A stretch of 64,000 bases of DNA from Steroidobacter gossypii (GTDB taxonomy: Bacteria; Pseudomonadota; Gammaproteobacteria; Steroidobacterales; Steroidobacteraceae): positions 62,001 to 126,000 of the forward strand of contig NZ_JAEVLS010000004.1 of the NCBI RefSeq assembly GCF_016801985.1, in the 5' to 3' direction. The position numbers and the translations under genes are program-made. The notes under the pieces are model-generated. The model made no database searches, had not been told where the DNA came from, and saw nothing but the letters and a program-made list of their open reading frames with translations. Shown piece by piece: positions 63,079 to 64,000 of the stretch; positions within the stretch are counted from its first letter, which is position 1, and the number at the start of each line of letters is the position of its first letter.

Positions 63079-64000
63079 TTAGAAGTTCTTCGTCAGTCTC
63101 AAGGTCCAGACACGTCCCATGGCGACGCTGTTGTAGACGGCGGAGTCGTAACCGGCGGTGTCGGTGGTCAGCGGCGCGTCCTCGTTGGTGAGGTTCTTGA
63201 CGCCGACGCGCACGTTCAGGTCGCTGAGCCAGCTGTCGCCGGCCGGCGTGAAGGTGTAGGCGCCGAAGGCGTTGAAGGTGACGGAGTCATCGACGCGCCA
63301 GAAATACACACCGTCGATCGGATAGACGTAGCTCGGCCGTCCCAGGGCTTGGTAAGTCGCCTCGCTGATGCTGGCGCTGGTGTCCGCGTAGTCCCCGATG
63401 TAATAGGCGCTGATGCCGGCCGACCAGACGTCGTCCTTGGACCAGGACACGTTCACCGAGCCGCGCCACTTGGTCGCGCCGTTCTTGCCCAAGCGGGTTT
63501 CCACCGCCGCGTTCGGCCCTGCCTGCCGTTCGTATTTATCGAGATAAGTCGCATCCGTGCTCACTGCCAGCCGACCCCAGTCGAAGCGCGGCGAGTTGTA
63601 AGTGATATTGAAGTCGTAACCTTCGATGGTCGCACTCGCCAGGTTGGAGTACGGCGTGTAGGTGACCTCGAGAATGCCGACCGGAGCCAGCCACTGAGAC
63701 TGCGGGCGACTGGCGTTGTATGCGGCGAAGAACGCGCGATCGTCGGCGGTGATGGTGGCGGAGCGCTGGATCAGCGGATCGCCGGCATAATTCTCCGTGC
63801 CGCTGCCAAGATCGATCTGATCCAACGGCACGCCATTGGCCAACGCGGCTTGCGTCGCCGCGAGCAGCATGGCTGCGTCGTTGGCGCGGATCTCTTCGGC
63901 GATGGGGCTCGCGATCAGATTCTCCTGCTCGATCTTCCAGTAATCGACCGACATGCGCAGGCCCTCGACGAACGGCACGTCGAGCACGAAGCCGAGCGTG
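63079..64000 (-). CDS. TonB-dependent receptor, C-terminal part (start beyond window)
   Basis: At least 306 residues of a receptor barrel are visible, ending in VWTLRLTKNF with the terminal Phe of outer-membrane proteins. Blocks such as SVDYWKIEQENLI, TIEGYDFNITYNSPRF, VNVSWSKDDVWSAGISAYYIGDY and LNVRVGVKNLTNEDAPL are typical of the receptor family found at 45687-48575. The plug domain and signal lie to the right of the window. It is the first visible gene of the operon ending with the MlrC-family peptidase, so it probably imports the peptide that the operon degrades. Confidence 0.9.
   Translation of the reverse strand, partial: TLGFVLDVPFVEGLRMSVDYWKIEQENLIASPIAEEIRANDAAMLLAATQAALANGVPLDQIDLGSGTENYAGDPLIQRSATITADDRAFFAAYNASRPQSQWLAPVGILEVTYTPYSNLASATIEGYDFNITYNSPRFDWGRLAVSTDATYLDKYERQAGPNAAVETRLGKNGATKWRGSVNVSWSKDDVWSAGISAYYIGDYADTSASISEATYQALGRPSYVYPIDGVYFWRVDDSVTFNAFGAYTFTPAGDSWLSDLNVRVGVKNLTNEDAPLTTDTAGYDSAVYNSVAMGRVWTLRLTKNF

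Noticed and set aside
1-64000. CRISPR arrays, tRNA or rRNA genes, insertion sequences
   Set aside because: I saw no regular short repeats with spacers, no tRNA-like cloverleaf, no rRNA sequence and no transposase-like protein in either strand.

Overview
The window is high-GC DNA with dense operons, ATGA/TGATG start-stop overlaps, three TonB-dependent receptors, an RND pump and Bat-type genes. This points to a gammaproteobacterium of the Xanthomonadales/Steroidobacterales type. That assignment is a tentative impression from gene style only; no rRNA or tRNA gene is visible.

Positions 1-28385 (minus strand) hold a nonribosomal peptide gene cluster. Transcription probably starts near 28.5 kb with a type II thioesterase, an ABC exporter, a stand-alone acyl ligase, a discrete carrier protein, an amidohydrolase and a PLP decarboxylase. 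After a 307-bp palindrome-rich gap come a GNAT/heme-oxygenase-like diiron fusion, a KAS III-like enzyme, a GMC oxidoreductase, a nicotianamine-synthase-like enzyme and a giant NRPS. The NRPS is one uninterrupted frame of at least 5,518 codons that runs off the left edge. Its architecture is docking-C-T-(C-A-T)x4-C-A(partial). Three of its adenylation domains have Gln/Glu-type pockets. This enzyme combination is the most likely undescribed system here, possibly a peptide carrying an azetidine or aminocarboxypropyl-derived unit.

Positions 28.5-30.4 kb hold an isonitrile-hydratase-like DJ-1/PfpI protein and a lipoprotein of the serine beta-lactamase fold. Positions 30.4-38.7 kb are an island of secreted or membrane-anchored proteins: a metzincin with five C-terminal tandem repeats, an FG-GAP/Ca-binding-like protein, a beta-propeller, and four small secreted proteins that look like one divergent paralogous family.

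Positions 38.9-49.9 kb hold a TonB receptor, then a TonB receptor/membrane-fusion/RND-pump operon followed by a small Myb/SANT-like protein. This operon is divergent from a LysR regulator gene that carries a one-base frameshift; a good LysR box lies between them. Positions 49.9-54.2 kb (plus) carry HupE/UreJ-like and Bat-type genes. Positions 54.3-64 kb (minus) form one tight operon: TonB receptor (partial), CapA-like, fused Asp/Glu racemase, dicarboxylate symporter, MoxR ATPase, DUF58, BatA-like and an MlrC-family peptidase. It may combine uptake and breakdown of an acidic peptide with a MoxR/VWA module.
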